The notes beneath the pieces were generated by a model that was given only the letters and a program-made list of their open reading frames with translations, had not been told where the DNA came from and searched no databases. The position numbers were made by a program, and so were the translations under genes. 64,000 nucleotides of DNA from an uncultured Kordia sp. (GTDB lineage Bacteria; Bacteroidota; Bacteroidia; Flavobacteriales; Flavobacteriaceae): the NCBI RefSeq assembly GCF_947489565.1, contig NZ_CANLEA010000008.1:62001-126000 (forward strand), in the 5' to 3' direction. Positions within the stretch are counted from its first letter, which is position 1, and each line of letters opens with the position of its first letter. This document shows positions 33,092-43,428 of the stretch, piece after piece.

Positions 33092-34201
33092 ATGAGCATT
33101 ACACGACACAATTGGACGAAAGAAGAAATCATTGCGATTTACAATAAACCCATGATGGAACTGCTTTATGAAGCAGCAACGGTACACAGAGTTCATCACG
33201 ATCCAAATACCGTACAAGTGTCTACACTACTATCTATAAAAACTGGTGGTTGCCCAGAAGACTGCGGATATTGTCCACAAGCGGCACGTTACCATACCGA
33301 TATTGAAGGAAATGATTTAATGACCGTTTCACATGTAAAAGCACAAGCATTACGCGCCAAAGCTTCAGGAAGCTCACGTGTGTGTATGGGAGCAGCATGG
33401 AGAAATGTAAAAGACGGACCAGAATTCGATCAAGTATTAGAAATGGTGCGTACCATCAATAAACTAGATATGGAAGTTTGTTGTACGTTAGGAATGGTGA
33501 CAGAAAACCAAGCACAACGTTTGGCAGAAGCCGGATTATACGCATACAATCATAACTTAGACTCTTCGGAAGAATATTACAAAGAAGTTATATCAACACG
33601 TGGATACGAAGATCGTTTGGAAACAATTGACAATGTTCGTAAAACCAATGTAACGGTTTGTAGTGGAGGAATTATTGGAATGGGAGAATCGGTAGAAGAT
33701 CGTGCAGGAATGTTAGTCGCTTTAGCAACACTAAATCCACAACCAGAATCTGTACCAATCAACGCTTTAGTCGCTGTTGATGGAACGCCGTTAGAAAATG
33801 AAAAACCTGTTGAAATCTGGGATATGATTCGAATGGTAGCTACCACAAGAATCGTAATGCCAGAAACGCAAGTACGTTTATCTGCTGGAAGAACGAATAT
33901 GAGTAGAGAAGGACAAGCGATGTGTTTCTTTGCAGGTGCAAACTCTATTTTTGCAGGCGATAAATTGTTGACAACTCCGAATCCAGATGTAAATGAAGAC
34001 ATGAAAATGTTTGAAATGTTAGGATTAAATCCTCAAAAACCATTTACAAAAAAGGTACAACCAAAAACGGTTGAAGCCGAAGATTCTCAATATCATTCAT
34101 TAGGAGAAAAGCCAAAATGGTCTCGACCAGAGCATAAAATTGAGAGAAATGAGGAAGCGAAAGAAAAAAAGAAAGCAGCTGTATTAGAAAAGAAACAGTA
34201 G
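33092..34201 (+). CDS. bioB: Biotin synthase
   Basis: The 369-residue radical SAM enzyme inserts sulfur into dethiobiotin. The cluster motif CPEDCGYC is at C54, C58 and C61. YNHNLDSSEEYYKEV, GGIIGMGESVEDR and the RLSAGRTNMSREGQAMCFFAGANSIF segment are all typical of BioB, including the Arg and Cys residues that hold the [2Fe-2S] cluster. A charged C-terminal extension (last about 30 residues, Lys/Glu-rich) is longer than in E. coli BioB. No other biotin genes are next to it. Confidence 0.97.
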   Translation: MSITRHNWTKEEIIAIYNKPMMELLYEAATVHRVHHDPNTVQVSTLLSIKTGGCPEDCGYCPQAARYHTDIEGNDLMTVSHVKAQALRAKASGSSRVCMGAAWRNVKDGPEFDQVLEMVRTINKLDMEVCCTLGMVTENQAQRLAEAGLYAYNHNLDSSEEYYKEVISTRGYEDRLETIDNVRKTNVTVCSGGIIGMGESVEDRAGMLVALATLNPQPESVPINALVAVDGTPLENEKPVEIWDMIRMVATTRIVMPETQVRLSAGRTNMSREGQAMCFFAGANSIFAGDKLLTTPNPDVNEDMKMFEMLGLNPQKPFTKKVQPKTVEAEDSQYHSLGEKPKWSRPEHKIERNEEAKEKKKAAVLEKKQ

Positions 34202-34221
34202 TGAGTATCAAAAAATATTCT

Positions 34222-34249
34222 AAAAGAGCTCATAACCGAGCTCTTTTTT
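34222..34249 (+). terminator. Terminator of bioB
   Basis: AAGAGCTC and GAGCTCTT form the stem around ATAACC and are followed by T residues, about 20 bp after the bioB stop. Confidence 0.88.
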
Positions 34250-34310
34250 AGCTTAAAAAAATATACTTTCATAACAATTTATTAACTTAGCTAGAATAAA
34301 CGTTAGAATT

Positions 34311-35183
34311 TTGAAATTGAATCTGCAAGAAATTCCAAGGGTTAAAACAATTACCAAAGAAGACTTTATAAAAAATTACTTCAAGCCACAAAAACCTGTG
34401 GTGATAGAAAATTTTATAGAAGATTGGCCTGCGTATACCAAATGGAGTTTGGACTATATGAAAGAAATAGCGGGCGATAAAGAAGTGCCGTTGTATGACG
34501 ACAGACCAGTAGATTATAAAGATGGTTTCAACGAGCCACACGCCAAAATGAAAATGGCGGAATATGTAGACTTACTCAAACGTGAACCTACAAAATACCG
34601 AATCTTTCTATGGAACATTCTAAAAGAAATTCCATCCTTGCAAGACGATTTTAACTATCCTGATTTTGGCTTAAAATTGATGAAATCGTTACCGATGTTA
34701 TTCTTTGGAGGAACCGATTCGCATACGTTTATGCACTATGATATTGACTTAGCCAATATTTTTCACTTTCACTTTGAAGGAAAAAAACAGTGTATTTTAT
34801 TCGATCAAAAACAAAGTGATTATCTTTATAAAATTCCACATTCTTTAATTGTTCGAGAAGATATTGACTTTTCTAATCCTGACTTTGAAAAATGGCCAGC
34901 GTTGCAAAAAGCACAAGGACATATTGCCGAATTAGAACACGGAAACATTCTCTACATGCCAGAAGGTTGGTGGCATTATATGAAATATATAACACCAGGA
35001 TTTTCTATGAGTTTACGCGCTATTGCTAGAAAACCAAAAAACTTTGGGCAAGCCGTATACAACCTTTTTATCATGAGAAATTATGATAATTTCATGCGTA
35101 AAATGAAAGGTCAGAAATGGATTGATTGGAAAAATGAAGAAGCGATTGCAAGAACACATCGCAAGAATAATATCGCTTTATAA
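34311..35183 (+). CDS. Cupin/JmjC-like iron-dependent dioxygenase
   Basis: The 290-residue protein starts at TTG. It has the cupin-8 opening PVVIENFIEDWPAYTKWSLDY (about 29-49). The jelly roll shows the likely iron ligands HYD (H142, D144) in SHTFMHYDIDLANIFHFHFEGKK and a later His in EGWWHYMKY (about 222). The family hydroxylates proteins using 2-oxoglutarate and Fe(II). The substrate is unknown. It runs convergently into recX with a 3-bp gap. Confidence 0.85.
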   Translation: MKLNLQEIPRVKTITKEDFIKNYFKPQKPVVIENFIEDWPAYTKWSLDYMKEIAGDKEVPLYDDRPVDYKDGFNEPHAKMKMAEYVDLLKREPTKYRIFLWNILKEIPSLQDDFNYPDFGLKLMKSLPMLFFGGTDSHTFMHYDIDLANIFHFHFEGKKQCILFDQKQSDYLYKIPHSLIVREDIDFSNPDFEKWPALQKAQGHIAELEHGNILYMPEGWWHYMKYITPGFSMSLRAIARKPKNFGQAVYNLFIMRNYDNFMRKMKGQKWIDWKNEEAIARTHRKNNIAL

Positions 35184-35186
35184 AAC

Positions 35187-35657
35187 TTATTTCACCAACT
35201 CATTGATCTTTTCATAAACCAAATGCGATTCCCAACCGCGGTACAATAAATAATCTGCAATTTTCTTTTTTCGCTTCAGCGGATTGGTCTCTTTGACAGC
35301 TTTTGCACGTTTTACAGCCAATTCGTTAAGTGTACTAACATATGCATCTTCTGCTATTTCTTTGAGAGCCGTATCAATATTATATTTTGAAATATTTCGA
35401 AACTTAAGTTCTCTTACAATGCGCAAACGTCCCCATTTTTTAATTCTGAATTTACCTCTGGCAAAACTTTTAGCAAAACGTTCTTCATTCAAAAAATTAT
35501 CCTGAATCAATTCACTGACAATCAGGTCAATTGCTTCTGGAATCATGTTCATTTTTTGTAATTTTTCTACAACTTCCTTGTGACAACGATCTTGATATGC
35601 ACAAAACTGTTGGAGTTTTATTTTGGCTTCGGTAATAGAATAGGAGTCATTTTTCAT
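35187..35657 (-). CDS. recX: Regulatory protein RecX
   Basis: The 156-residue basic, helical protein has tandem three-helix repeats, with motifs RCHKEVVEKLQ, DNFLNEERFAKSFARGKFRIKKWGRLRIVRELKFRNIS and a C-terminal LLYRGWESHLVYEKI, all typical of RecX. RecX binds RecA filaments and inhibits them. recA is not adjacent. The length is normal. Confidence 0.93.
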   Translation of the reverse strand: MKNDSYSITEAKIKLQQFCAYQDRCHKEVVEKLQKMNMIPEAIDLIVSELIQDNFLNEERFAKSFARGKFRIKKWGRLRIVRELKFRNISKYNIDTALKEIAEDAYVSTLNELAVKRAKAVKETNPLKRKKKIADYLLYRGWESHLVYEKINELVK

Positions 35658-35763
35658 ACGAGTTTACAAAAGAATAACTATTTATTTACAGAAACAAATT
35701 TTTACACTTTTGATAATTAGCCATATATCTAGTATCTTAGTAGGGTAACTAAAATGTAGCGGT

Positions 35764-38700
35764 ATGAAAAAAAAAATAGCCCCCGTTTTCTTTTTTCTAA
35801 TGTGTTTTATTGGACAGGCTCAAATTTTAACATTTGACTTCAATGGATTATCAGGAAATGAAGCTTCAGCAAATTCAAACTCAAATGATGCAAACCTATC
35901 TAGTTCCACAATAACAAGAGGTAGCGGACTTACAGCATCCAATAACGCAAACAGATTTAATGCGCAATCTTGGGCAACAACAAGCATTGCAAACGCAGTC
36001 TCAGGAAACGATTATATGGAATTTACAATCACGCCAAATAGTGGTTTTGAATTTGATGTAACGACTATGGTATTCAATGTACAACGCTCAGGAACTGGAC
36101 TAAGAGGAATTGCGCTGCGAAGCTCAGTAGATAGCTATGCCGCGAATATTGATACAGAAATGGCAATTGCCGATAATACAAGTGTACAAACGGTAACTTT
36201 TACTGTAAATCAAACAGGAAATAGTGCTGCAGTGACCTACAGAATTTATGGTTGGGCAGAAGCAACAGGAGGTTCTGGAGGATTTGAAGGTTCTGGCGAC
36301 GATATTGTCGTGAATGGAACAGTGAGTTCGTCCTGTACAGATGCTATGGATTTCACCAACGTACAATTTCCAATAACCTCACAAACCATTACTGTAGGCG
36401 ACAGTTTTACAGTTTTTGCACAAGGTTATGAAGCTGGAGTTACAGAAGCAGCAGGCGCTGGTGTAGGTGTAGAAGCTTGGATTGGTTATAATACTACCAA
36501 CAATGATCCGAGTGTAGGAAGTGGTTGGACTTGGGTAGCTGCAACATTCAATGTACAAGCAGGAAATAATGATGAATTCAGCGCTGAAATTGGCTCAGGA
36601 TTAGCTACAGGAACCTATTACTATGCAAGTCGCTTCAGATTGAACAGTTGTAATTTTACCTATGGAGGTTCTGGCGGAGTTTGGAGTAATGATTCTGTTC
36701 AATTAACCGTTGATCCTGATATTGCAGATTTTTGTAATGTCGATTTCCCAAAAACTGCCACCATTACCGAAGGAAATACTTTCAATGTATATGCACAAGT
36801 ATATGAACCAGGAATTACAGACGCAGCCGGACAAGGAGCAAATGTAGAAGCTTGGATTGGATACAATACCACAGATAACGATCCAAGAGTTGATGCTGGT
36901 TGGACTTGGGTTGCCGCAACATACGATACAGATGTTGGTAACAATGATCAATACACAGCCGAAATAGGATCTCCATTAACAGCAGGAACGTATTACTATG
37001 CGAGTCGTTTTAGAATTAACAGTAGCGATTTTACGTATGGAGGAATTTTGGCAGACAATATGGGGAACTTTTGGGATCCTGTAACCTATAATTCAGGAAT
37101 CTTAACCATAAATACGCCGCCAACAGCTGATGTAGTCATAACAGAAATTATGTATAATACCTCAGGTACAGATGACGAATGGATAGAAATTTGTAATGTA
37201 TCAGGAAGTACGCAAAATCTAAGTTCGTATATTATTGATGTTGGTGGAACTACAGAACATACATTTGGCGCAGGAACTATGTTAGCAGATGGCGCTTGTA
37301 TTACTATTTCACTTGGAAGTAATGGTGATGGAACGTACAATCCAGGATGTAATTTTACACCAGATGAAGGTGAAGACGCAAGTACAAATAGTACCAACAA
37401 TTTGTCAAATTCTACAGATACAATTACATTATTTGCCGCAGATGGAACAACTGTTGCCGATATTGTTACTTATGATGATGCAGATGGTGCTGATGGTAAT
37501 GATGCATCTTTACATGTGATTGATGCTACGTTAGATAATTCTGACACTGGAACCAACTGGCAAGAAGTTACTATTGGAGGTTCTCCAGGAACAAATGCGT
37601 TAATTTCTCCATGTGCAAGCACACAAGTCGAATTTGTAGCAACGACTTCTACACTAGCAGAAGATGGATTATTCATAGATGTTTGCGTGTCTATTGCAAA
37701 TCCAAGTGGAGGAACAGCAACGACTGTTGAAGTAGCTCTTGACGGAGGAAGTACAGCAACCAACGGAACAGATTATGATGATGGAGCTGGAAGTCCAGCT
37801 GCAATCTCGTTCCCAGTAACACTTACCTTTCCAGCAGGATCTTCGGTAAATCAATGTGTAACTATCTATATTTCAAATGATGATGCGGTTGTAGAACCAA
37901 GTGAAACGGTTATTCTAAATCTACAAAATGTTTCAGGAGGAACAACACCTTCCATAGGAACAAATTCAACACATACACTTACCATTACAGACAATGATGG
38001 TGCTGGCTCTAGTGACATTATGATTACACAATATTATGAAGGTTCTGTAACAAACAAATGGATAGAAGTAAAAAATATAAGCGGCGGAATTATTCCTGCA
38101 AACACCTATTATATTGTTGTTCTTAACAATGCAGACGCAGATGCTCCAGCTTCAGCAGATCCTTCAGATTCAAGTTCACCATCATTCAATAATAATGTAT
38201 TAATATCCACAGATATGGCAGTTGGAGAAATACGTCGTTACAAACATGATACAGCGGTATTACCAGCGTATGCTTCTCCTGGAGAAGTTGGTTATGACGG
38301 TAATCCTACGTTCGAATTTCCTGCGGGAGCAAGCCTATTTAGTGGAGATGATTTGGTAATCATTACCACAAGTATTGATAGTAATTCATGGTCAAATAGA
38401 GTAGATGTTATTGGTGATGGAACACTTTGGGGCGATCGCAGATGCTTTGTGCGAAACTCATGTGTGGCTTCTGGACCTTCTACAACTTTTGATGTAAACG
38501 ATTGGGTAGAATTTACGGATACGGAAGTGGAAAATCCAGTCTCTGGTACAAATCCGTATTTAGGAGAACATGAAGAAGGAAGTACAACTTGGAATGGTTC
38601 TGCTTGGAGTAATGGAACTCCAGATAGATCAAGGATAGTTACTTTAGCAGGAAATTACAATGCATCAACCAATGGAGATTTAATTGTGTGTTCGTTAACT

Positions 38701-40266
38701 GTGGATAGTGGCGTTACGACAACAATTCCAGCGGGAACCTATATTGATATTCAAAATGATTTAACGGTAAATACAACAGGAATTTTAAATATAGAACACG
38801 AAGGTTCGTTGATTATGGTAGATGATTCTGGATCCGTAACACTGAATGGAACTGGAATAGTGAATGTTCAAAAAACAACAACTTCTTTTGAGCAATACGA
38901 TTATACCTATTGGTCTTCGCCAGTAGCAAGTACTACTTTTGGAACCGCTTTAGGAACTTGGCGTTTGGATAGAACCTATACGTATGTGCCTGCCAATTTT
39001 GAAGATTTAGACGATGATGAAATTGATGATAATGATGATGTTTGGGCACATATATTATCAGGAGATACCATGACGCCAGGAATTGGATATGCTGCTATGG
39101 GACCTACTACAGGAAGTTTCCCAAGAACGGAAAATGTTACGTTTAGCGGCGCTGTAAATAATGGAGTTATTACATCCTCGGTAAGTTTAAGTGCAGATGC
39201 TACCGATACAGATGACGATTGGAACTTTGTTGGAAATCCATATCCATCAGCAATAAGTGCGGACGATTTTGTGACTTTGAATACAAATATTACTGGAACA
39301 CTTTATTTTTGGACACATGTAGACGATGCTTCGATGTCCAATCCTGGGCCAGATTTATATAATTATAGCACAGACGATTATGCAATGTATAATGCTTCTG
39401 GTGGTGTTGGTACAAGTTCCGTCAGTGGAAGTACTGCGCCTACAGGATTTATTGCGTCTGGACAAGGTTTCTTTATCGAAGCAATCACTGCGGGAACGGT
39501 TACTTTTAACAACAGCATGCGAAGCAACACGTATAGTAATAATGATTTTTTTAGATCAAATACTGCTGAAAACTCAGATGAAACTTCGCAAGAACGCGAT
39601 CGAATTTGGTTGAACCTTACCAATGCAGATGGTGCATTTAGTCAATTGTTAATTGGTTTCTTTGAAAATGCTACTTTGCAAAAAGACCGTTTGTATGATG
39701 GAATTCGATTGAATGGTTTCAATTACTTGCGATTCTATTCCAAAGATGATACACATCAGTACGGAATTCAAGGACGACCAGCATTTGTGGATACGGATGT
39801 AGTTCCGTTAGGATACGATTCAGCGGTTTTAGGAGATATTACAATAAGTATCGATCAAATAGAAGGCGTATTAAACACAACAGATGTTGAGGTGTATTTG
39901 CAAGATTTACAATTAAACATCACACACAATTTAAAACTAGCGCCATACACATTTACAACGACTGACGGTTTGTTTCCTAACAGATTTCAATTGCAATTTA
40001 TCAATAACGCCGTTTTAAATGTGGAAGAAGCAACTTTAGCAGAAAATGCACTGGCAGTTTATGTAAACAATGACAAAGAAATAGAAATCAAACAACGCAC
40101 GCGGACAGTCATTAATAGTGTAAACGTATATTCAATGCTGGGACAATTGGTGGGAACGACTTCAGATCTGAATCAGAAAATTTCTTTACGAGCACAAGCT
40201 TCTGGTGTCTATGTAGTGGTGATTGATACTGAAAAAGGGACGTTGACGAAGAAGATTACGCGATGA
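35764..40266 (+). CDS. Large secreted multidomain protein with lamin-tail, Calx-beta and T9SS domains
   Basis: The 1500-residue protein has a signal peptide (about 1-19) and an N-terminal beta domain (20-188). Two homologous domains of about 125 residues follow (about 193-320 and 321-448), both with VEAWIGYNTT.NDP, GWTWVAAT and GTYYYASRFR. A lamin-tail domain (about 450-610, VVITEIMYNTSGTDDEWIEI), a Calx-beta domain (about 620-745, ending HTLTITDND) and a second lamin-tail-like region (from about 750) come next. A long beta-rich region precedes a T9SS type A sorting tail (last about 80). Some Flavobacteriia extracellular nucleases share such domains, but I see no nuclease motif. Acidic DDDEIDDNDD near 1085 may bind calcium. 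Confidence 0.9.
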   Translation: MKKKIAPVFFFLMCFIGQAQILTFDFNGLSGNEASANSNSNDANLSSSTITRGSGLTASNNANRFNAQSWATTSIANAVSGNDYMEFTITPNSGFEFDVTTMVFNVQRSGTGLRGIALRSSVDSYAANIDTEMAIADNTSVQTVTFTVNQTGNSAAVTYRIYGWAEATGGSGGFEGSGDDIVVNGTVSSSCTDAMDFTNVQFPITSQTITVGDSFTVFAQGYEAGVTEAAGAGVGVEAWIGYNTTNNDPSVGSGWTWVAATFNVQAGNNDEFSAEIGSGLATGTYYYASRFRLNSCNFTYGGSGGVWSNDSVQLTVDPDIADFCNVDFPKTATITEGNTFNVYAQVYEPGITDAAGQGANVEAWIGYNTTDNDPRVDAGWTWVAATYDTDVGNNDQYTAEIGSPLTAGTYYYASRFRINSSDFTYGGILADNMGNFWDPVTYNSGILTINTPPTADVVITEIMYNTSGTDDEWIEICNVSGSTQNLSSYIIDVGGTTEHTFGAGTMLADGACITISLGSNGDGTYNPGCNFTPDEGEDASTNSTNNLSNSTDTITLFAADGTTVADIVTYDDADGADGNDASLHVIDATLDNSDTGTNWQEVTIGGSPGTNALISPCASTQVEFVATTSTLAEDGLFIDVCVSIANPSGGTATTVEVALDGGSTATNGTDYDDGAGSPAAISFPVTLTFPAGSSVNQCVTIYISNDDAVVEPSETVILNLQNVSGGTTPSIGTNSTHTLTITDNDGAGSSDIMITQYYEGSVTNKWIEVKNISGGIIPANTYYIVVLNNADADAPASADPSDSSSPSFNNNVLISTDMAVGEIRRYKHDTAVLPAYASPGEVGYDGNPTFEFPAGASLFSGDDLVIITTSIDSNSWSNRVDVIGDGTLWGDRRCFVRNSCVASGPSTTFDVNDWVEFTDTEVENPVSGTNPYLGEHEEGSTTWNGSAWSNGTPDRSRIVTLAGNYNASTNGDLIVCSLTVDSGVTTTIPAGTYIDIQNDLTVNTTGILNIEHEGSLIMVDDSGSVTLNGTGIVNVQKTTTSFEQYDYTYWSSPVASTTFGTALGTWRLDRTYTYVPANFEDLDDDEIDDNDDVWAHILSGDTMTPGIGYAAMGPTTGSFPRTENVTFSGAVNNGVITSSVSLSADATDTDDDWNFVGNPYPSAISADDFVTLNTNITGTLYFWTHVDDASMSNPGPDLYNYSTDDYAMYNASGGVGTSSVSGSTAPTGFIASGQGFFIEAITAGTVTFNNSMRSNTYSNNDFFRSNTAENSDETSQERDRIWLNLTNADGAFSQLLIGFFENATLQKDRLYDGIRLNGFNYLRFYSKDDTHQYGIQGRPAFVDTDVVPLGYDSAVLGDITISIDQIEGVLNTTDVEVYLQDLQLNITHNLKLAPYTFTTTDGLFPNRFQLQFINNAVLNVEEATLAENALAVYVNNDKEIEIKQRTRTVINSVNVYSMLGQLVGTTSDLNQKISLRAQASGVYVVVIDTEKGTLTKKITR

Positions 40267-40272
40267 GTAATT

Positions 40273-40827
40273 TTATAAACCAAATACGCTTAAAATTGAA
40301 GCAAAACAACCTTTGGCTTCTACCTTTTCTTGTTTTTGAATAGTATCAATTTTGATGTAATCACTCAAATATTGAATTGGTTGTGTATAATTTAGTTGCG
40401 TTTGTTTTACTGTTTTATAAGTTCCATCCATTCCAAAATGAATTTCAACGCCAGTTTCAATGATTCCATATTGATGAAAATTTTCTTTTTCATCTCCATT
40501 TGGTGTTATCATGATACGTTTAGAGAATAAATGACTTTTGAATTTGCCAAAATCATCACCTTTTGCATTGGGTTTTGTGAGATCGTCATTCGCAAAAAAC
40601 CAACCTAAAAGATCCTTTGAGTTTGCTAAATCGGGTGCCATAAGTGCACAATAAAAAAAGATGAACAACTCATTAGTAATACCTTTTGGGAAAGTTATGA
40701 TGAAATCTGAATTTTTAGGATTCTTATAAATTTCAGCAACATCAATTTGCATTTCATTGACAAGGAATGTTACCGATTTTTGTAAATTTTCTTGAGTAAC
40801 ATCTTTTAATAAAATATAATCTTTCAT
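40273..40827 (-). CDS. Hypothetical cytoplasmic protein
   Basis: The 184-residue protein has no signal peptide or membrane segment and no family that I recognise. It carries a plausible mixed alpha/beta fold, with a short motif GWFFANDDLTKPNAKGDDFG in the middle and a Cys-containing tail. It sits 3 bp downstream of the ATP pyrophosphatase gene on the same strand, so both share a transcript. No function is assigned. Confidence 0.65.
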   Translation of the reverse strand: MKDYILLKDVTQENLQKSVTFLVNEMQIDVAEIYKNPKNSDFIITFPKGITNELFIFFYCALMAPDLANSKDLLGWFFANDDLTKPNAKGDDFGKFKSHLFSKRIMITPNGDEKENFHQYGIIETGVEIHFGMDGTYKTVKQTQLNYTQPIQYLSDYIKIDTIQKQEKVEAKGCFASILSVFGL

Positions 40828-40830
40828 AAG

Positions 40831-41475
40831 TTAATTTTTAAGAGACAATTCCAAAAAGTGATAGCCAGTTTCATTCACTAATTTTGCTCCTTGAACGACT
40901 TCTACAGGTTTGTTGAACAACGGACAATCTAACACAACGGTATGAAATTCGCCATTTTCACCACAAACATCCACGCCTTTAGCATCTAAAAGTGCTACAG
41001 TTTCTTGATTGATGATTCTGCCCAAAAAGTCTTTTCCTAAATGATCATTACAGGAAACAATCATGGCAATAATTCCTGCGTCAATCATTTCTGTGACAAG
41101 TGTTCTACGATCTTGTTGCCAAAGCGGTAAATTACAGTTGATGTTGGCGGCTTTGCAGACTTTTTCTTCCCATTCGCGATGCGATTCTATGTCAATATCA
41201 CCAAAAACAGCATCCGTCAATTCATATTGATTTGCAAGTGTTGTAAGCTTTTCAATAAACTTATTGGTATAATCACTCCACGTTGCCGAAATATAATGCA
41301 TAGAAGTATTTAAAGCATCAGCCTGCGCTTGTAATATAACTTTGGAAAGTCCGTGTGAACGACTAATTTCACCATTTTCATTCAGTGCATTTAAAAGTGC
41401 GGTTGGCTGTTGTTGCATTTGCATCAATGCGTAGCAGGAATCTTTTCCGCCAGACCAAGAACAAAGTAGTTTCAT
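40831..41475 (-). CDS. Dph6-like ATP pyrophosphatase (adenine nucleotide alpha hydrolase)
   Basis: The 214-residue protein opens with the PP-loop SWSGGKDSCYAL (about 7-18), the ATP-binding motif of PP-loop ATPases. The remainder (DAVFGDIDIESHREWEEKVC and a GENGEFHT motif near 180) matches the diphthine-ammonia ligase (Dph6/MJ0570) family. Bacteria do not make diphthamide, so the real substrate is another, unknown carboxylate or tRNA-like target. It is first in a two-gene operon. Confidence 0.88.
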   Translation of the reverse strand: MKLLCSWSGGKDSCYALMQMQQQPTALLNALNENGEISRSHGLSKVILQAQADALNTSMHYISATWSDYTNKFIEKLTTLANQYELTDAVFGDIDIESHREWEEKVCKAANINCNLPLWQQDRRTLVTEMIDAGIIAMIVSCNDHLGKDFLGRIINQETVALLDAKGVDVCGENGEFHTVVLDCPLFNKPVEVVQGAKLVNETGYHFLELSLKN

Positions 41476-41583
41476 GAGTTTTTAATTACATCAAATTCAA
41501 TGTAAAAATAGAAAGTCATACGTTCTTTCAACTAATTAATTTGTGTTTTTATAAAGAAGCTATTTTTTGAAGTGTATTTCTTT

Positions 41584-42069
41584 CTAATGGTTTGTCGAAT
41601 TATTGGCAATTACTTGATCCATCTCATCTAATAAAAAATCTATCAAAACAAAGATATTTGAAAGGCTTTTATGATCTTTTGAGCGAATTGTTCCAGAGAA
41701 AATCACAAAAAAGTCTCTAAGTTCAATGAATGGCCTTTTAGTCTCCATCAAAGGAACTGTAGTTTTACTTTTGAGTATGGTTTCAGAAAAAATACTTTTT
41801 TTGCCTTTAAAAGTATAGGCTTCGGTTCGTCCGTACTTTGTGTATGAAACTAGTGTTAGAAATGGATCTCTGAACAGTTTACAATTAGGAAAATGTTTAA
41901 CTGAATCTACATTTCTCGCTTTGATCGTTAGTCTATTAATTCGCTTGTTCCAAACGGCATAAATATCAAAAGACCATTTTCCTTTCGATTGTTGAAAATG
42001 AAGATTCCCTCTTTGAGTGGTTTCCTTAGCATTAATGATTGATTGACTGAATATATGTGGCGAGTTCAT
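41584..42069 (-). CDS. Hypothetical protein
   Basis: The 161-residue protein has no signal peptide, membrane segment or recognised motif; it looks like a basic alpha/beta protein. It lies 10 bp after the ATP-grasp gene on the same strand, which suggests a shared transcript and perhaps a link to that enzyme. Confidence 0.6.
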   Translation of the reverse strand: MNSPHIFSQSIINAKETTQRGNLHFQQSKGKWSFDIYAVWNKRINRLTIKARNVDSVKHFPNCKLFRDPFLTLVSYTKYGRTEAYTFKGKKSIFSETILKSKTTVPLMETKRPFIELRDFFVIFSGTIRSKDHKSLSNIFVLIDFLLDEMDQVIANNSTNH

Positions 42070-42079
42070 TTTTTAAGAT

Positions 42080-42859
42080 TTAATTTGAAAAATAAATATC
42101 CAACGCTTTTACCAAACTATGTACGTTGAGGTTTGGATAAAATCCTGCACTATTGATACAATTGATTTCCACAATTTTCCATCCGTAATTCGTTAAGCAA
42201 ATATCCATCACAAAAGCTTCGTCGACTTCGTAGATTTGAATCATTTTTTTAGCAAAAACAATTCCTTCTTCAGCAACTTCAGCTTCGAATACAACATCAC
42301 CATTAAACTTGTAATAGACTGCTGCTACAATTTGTCCGCCAACAATCCACAAACGCGCTTCCTTGTATATTTCTTTTGGAATGGACGCTTGCACTAATGA
42401 TTTGGCGTGTAGTAATGGTGTTTTTGGATTTTCTAGTGAATTCTCAACAAAATCAGTCCATTTGGTTTTTGTAAACACTTTTCCTGTGAAAATTTTAGCG
42501 TCTTTATACGGTTTGATAAACTTTTGCTCGTTCGGTTTCCAATCAATAGGATCTTCAAATTGAAAGACTTCTACATCGTAATTCAGTAAATTCTCTTGAT
42601 AGTATGTTGAATAGATTTCATACTGATGATTTCCGCCATAAAACGAACCTGGATTCCAGTGTGTATTTGATTTTGCAAGTCGCGCCAATTTCACCGAACC
42701 ATACACGAAAACATCAGTTCGGTCAGCTTCTACGGTAATTTCCTGAGTTTCTGAGTTTAATTGAATTTTTTCAAACGGAATATTCAAATCGTGCAACGCA
42801 TCAAAAATGCGATTGTGATCTGGATCAGAGTAAATATTAGATTGTACTAAGAAAAGCAT
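42080..42859 (-). CDS. ATP-grasp domain protein (R2K-like)
   Basis: The 259-residue protein resembles the short ATP-grasp proteins common beside peptide-maturation genes. The ATP-grasp core shows a KAREW-free form with EVFQFEDPIDWKPNEQKFIKPYKDAKIFTG split by a lid, and the metal-binding MDICLTNYGWKIVEINCINSAGFY near residues 220-245. ATP-grasp enzymes ligate a carboxylate to an amine through an acyl phosphate. No precursor lies directly next to it, so the partner is unknown. Confidence 0.75.
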   Translation of the reverse strand: MLFLVQSNIYSDPDHNRIFDALHDLNIPFEKIQLNSETQEITVEADRTDVFVYGSVKLARLAKSNTHWNPGSFYGGNHQYEIYSTYYQENLLNYDVEVFQFEDPIDWKPNEQKFIKPYKDAKIFTGKVFTKTKWTDFVENSLENPKTPLLHAKSLVQASIPKEIYKEARLWIVGGQIVAAVYYKFNGDVVFEAEVAEEGIVFAKKMIQIYEVDEAFVMDICLTNYGWKIVEINCINSAGFYPNLNVHSLVKALDIYFSN

Positions 42860-42891
42860 AAAATGCAGCTTGTGGTTTTAATAAAGATTGC

Positions 42892-43377
42892 TTACGATTT
42901 CTTTTTAAATCGCTCACAATCATAAGTGTCTTTTAGTTTTTGAAGTCGATTAGAATCTTCACAGTGTTTTCCGTTGTGTGTAGTACAACAAAATTTCCCT
43001 TGAAACATCTCTAATGAAAGGTTGATAGCTTCTATGGCATTTTTTTTATCTTGTTCAGAATCGTATGTGTATGTATTTTCCATTTCATAGCGTTGCTTCT
43101 TGATTTCATTAGTCATGTGTTTTAGCGTTTCAATGTCAAAACTCATTTCTATTTTTCCGCTGTCAGTGGTTTCTATTTGGAGATTTTTCCCATCAATAGC
43201 AACTTCTTCTAATTCTTTTTCAAAAGCGATATCTTCTGCCGTTTCTGTACTTGAATCTTCTTTGGTAAATGTATTCAATTGATTCGCTGGATCTGCTTCT
43301 TGAATCACCATTTTTTCTTTTTTAGGATTACAAGAAATGATAAAAATGACACAGAAAATTGCAAAAATGTTTTTCAT
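42892..43377 (-). CDS. Putative lipoprotein of unknown function
   Basis: The 161-residue protein has a lipoprotein signal (MKNIFAIFCVIFIISC, lipidated Cys about residue 16). The acidic middle ETAEDIAFEKELEEV leads to a Cys-rich C-terminus (FCCTTHNGKHCEDSN, then YDCERFKKKS) that could hold disulfides or metal. No family is recognised. Confidence 0.7.
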   Translation of the reverse strand: MKNIFAIFCVIFIISCNPKKEKMVIQEADPANQLNTFTKEDSSTETAEDIAFEKELEEVAIDGKNLQIETTDSGKIEMSFDIETLKHMTNEIKKQRYEMENTYTYDSEQDKKNAIEAINLSLEMFQGKFCCTTHNGKHCEDSNRLQKLKDTYDCERFKKKS

Positions 43378-43428
43378 GAAATTAAAAATTATTGAATATG
43401 AAAGATAATATATTTTGAATTGAAATGT

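Noticed and set aside
40831-41475. True diphthamide synthesis gene
   Set aside because: The family match is to Dph6, but diphthamide is not made by bacteria, so only the PP-loop ATP pyrophosphatase assignment is kept.
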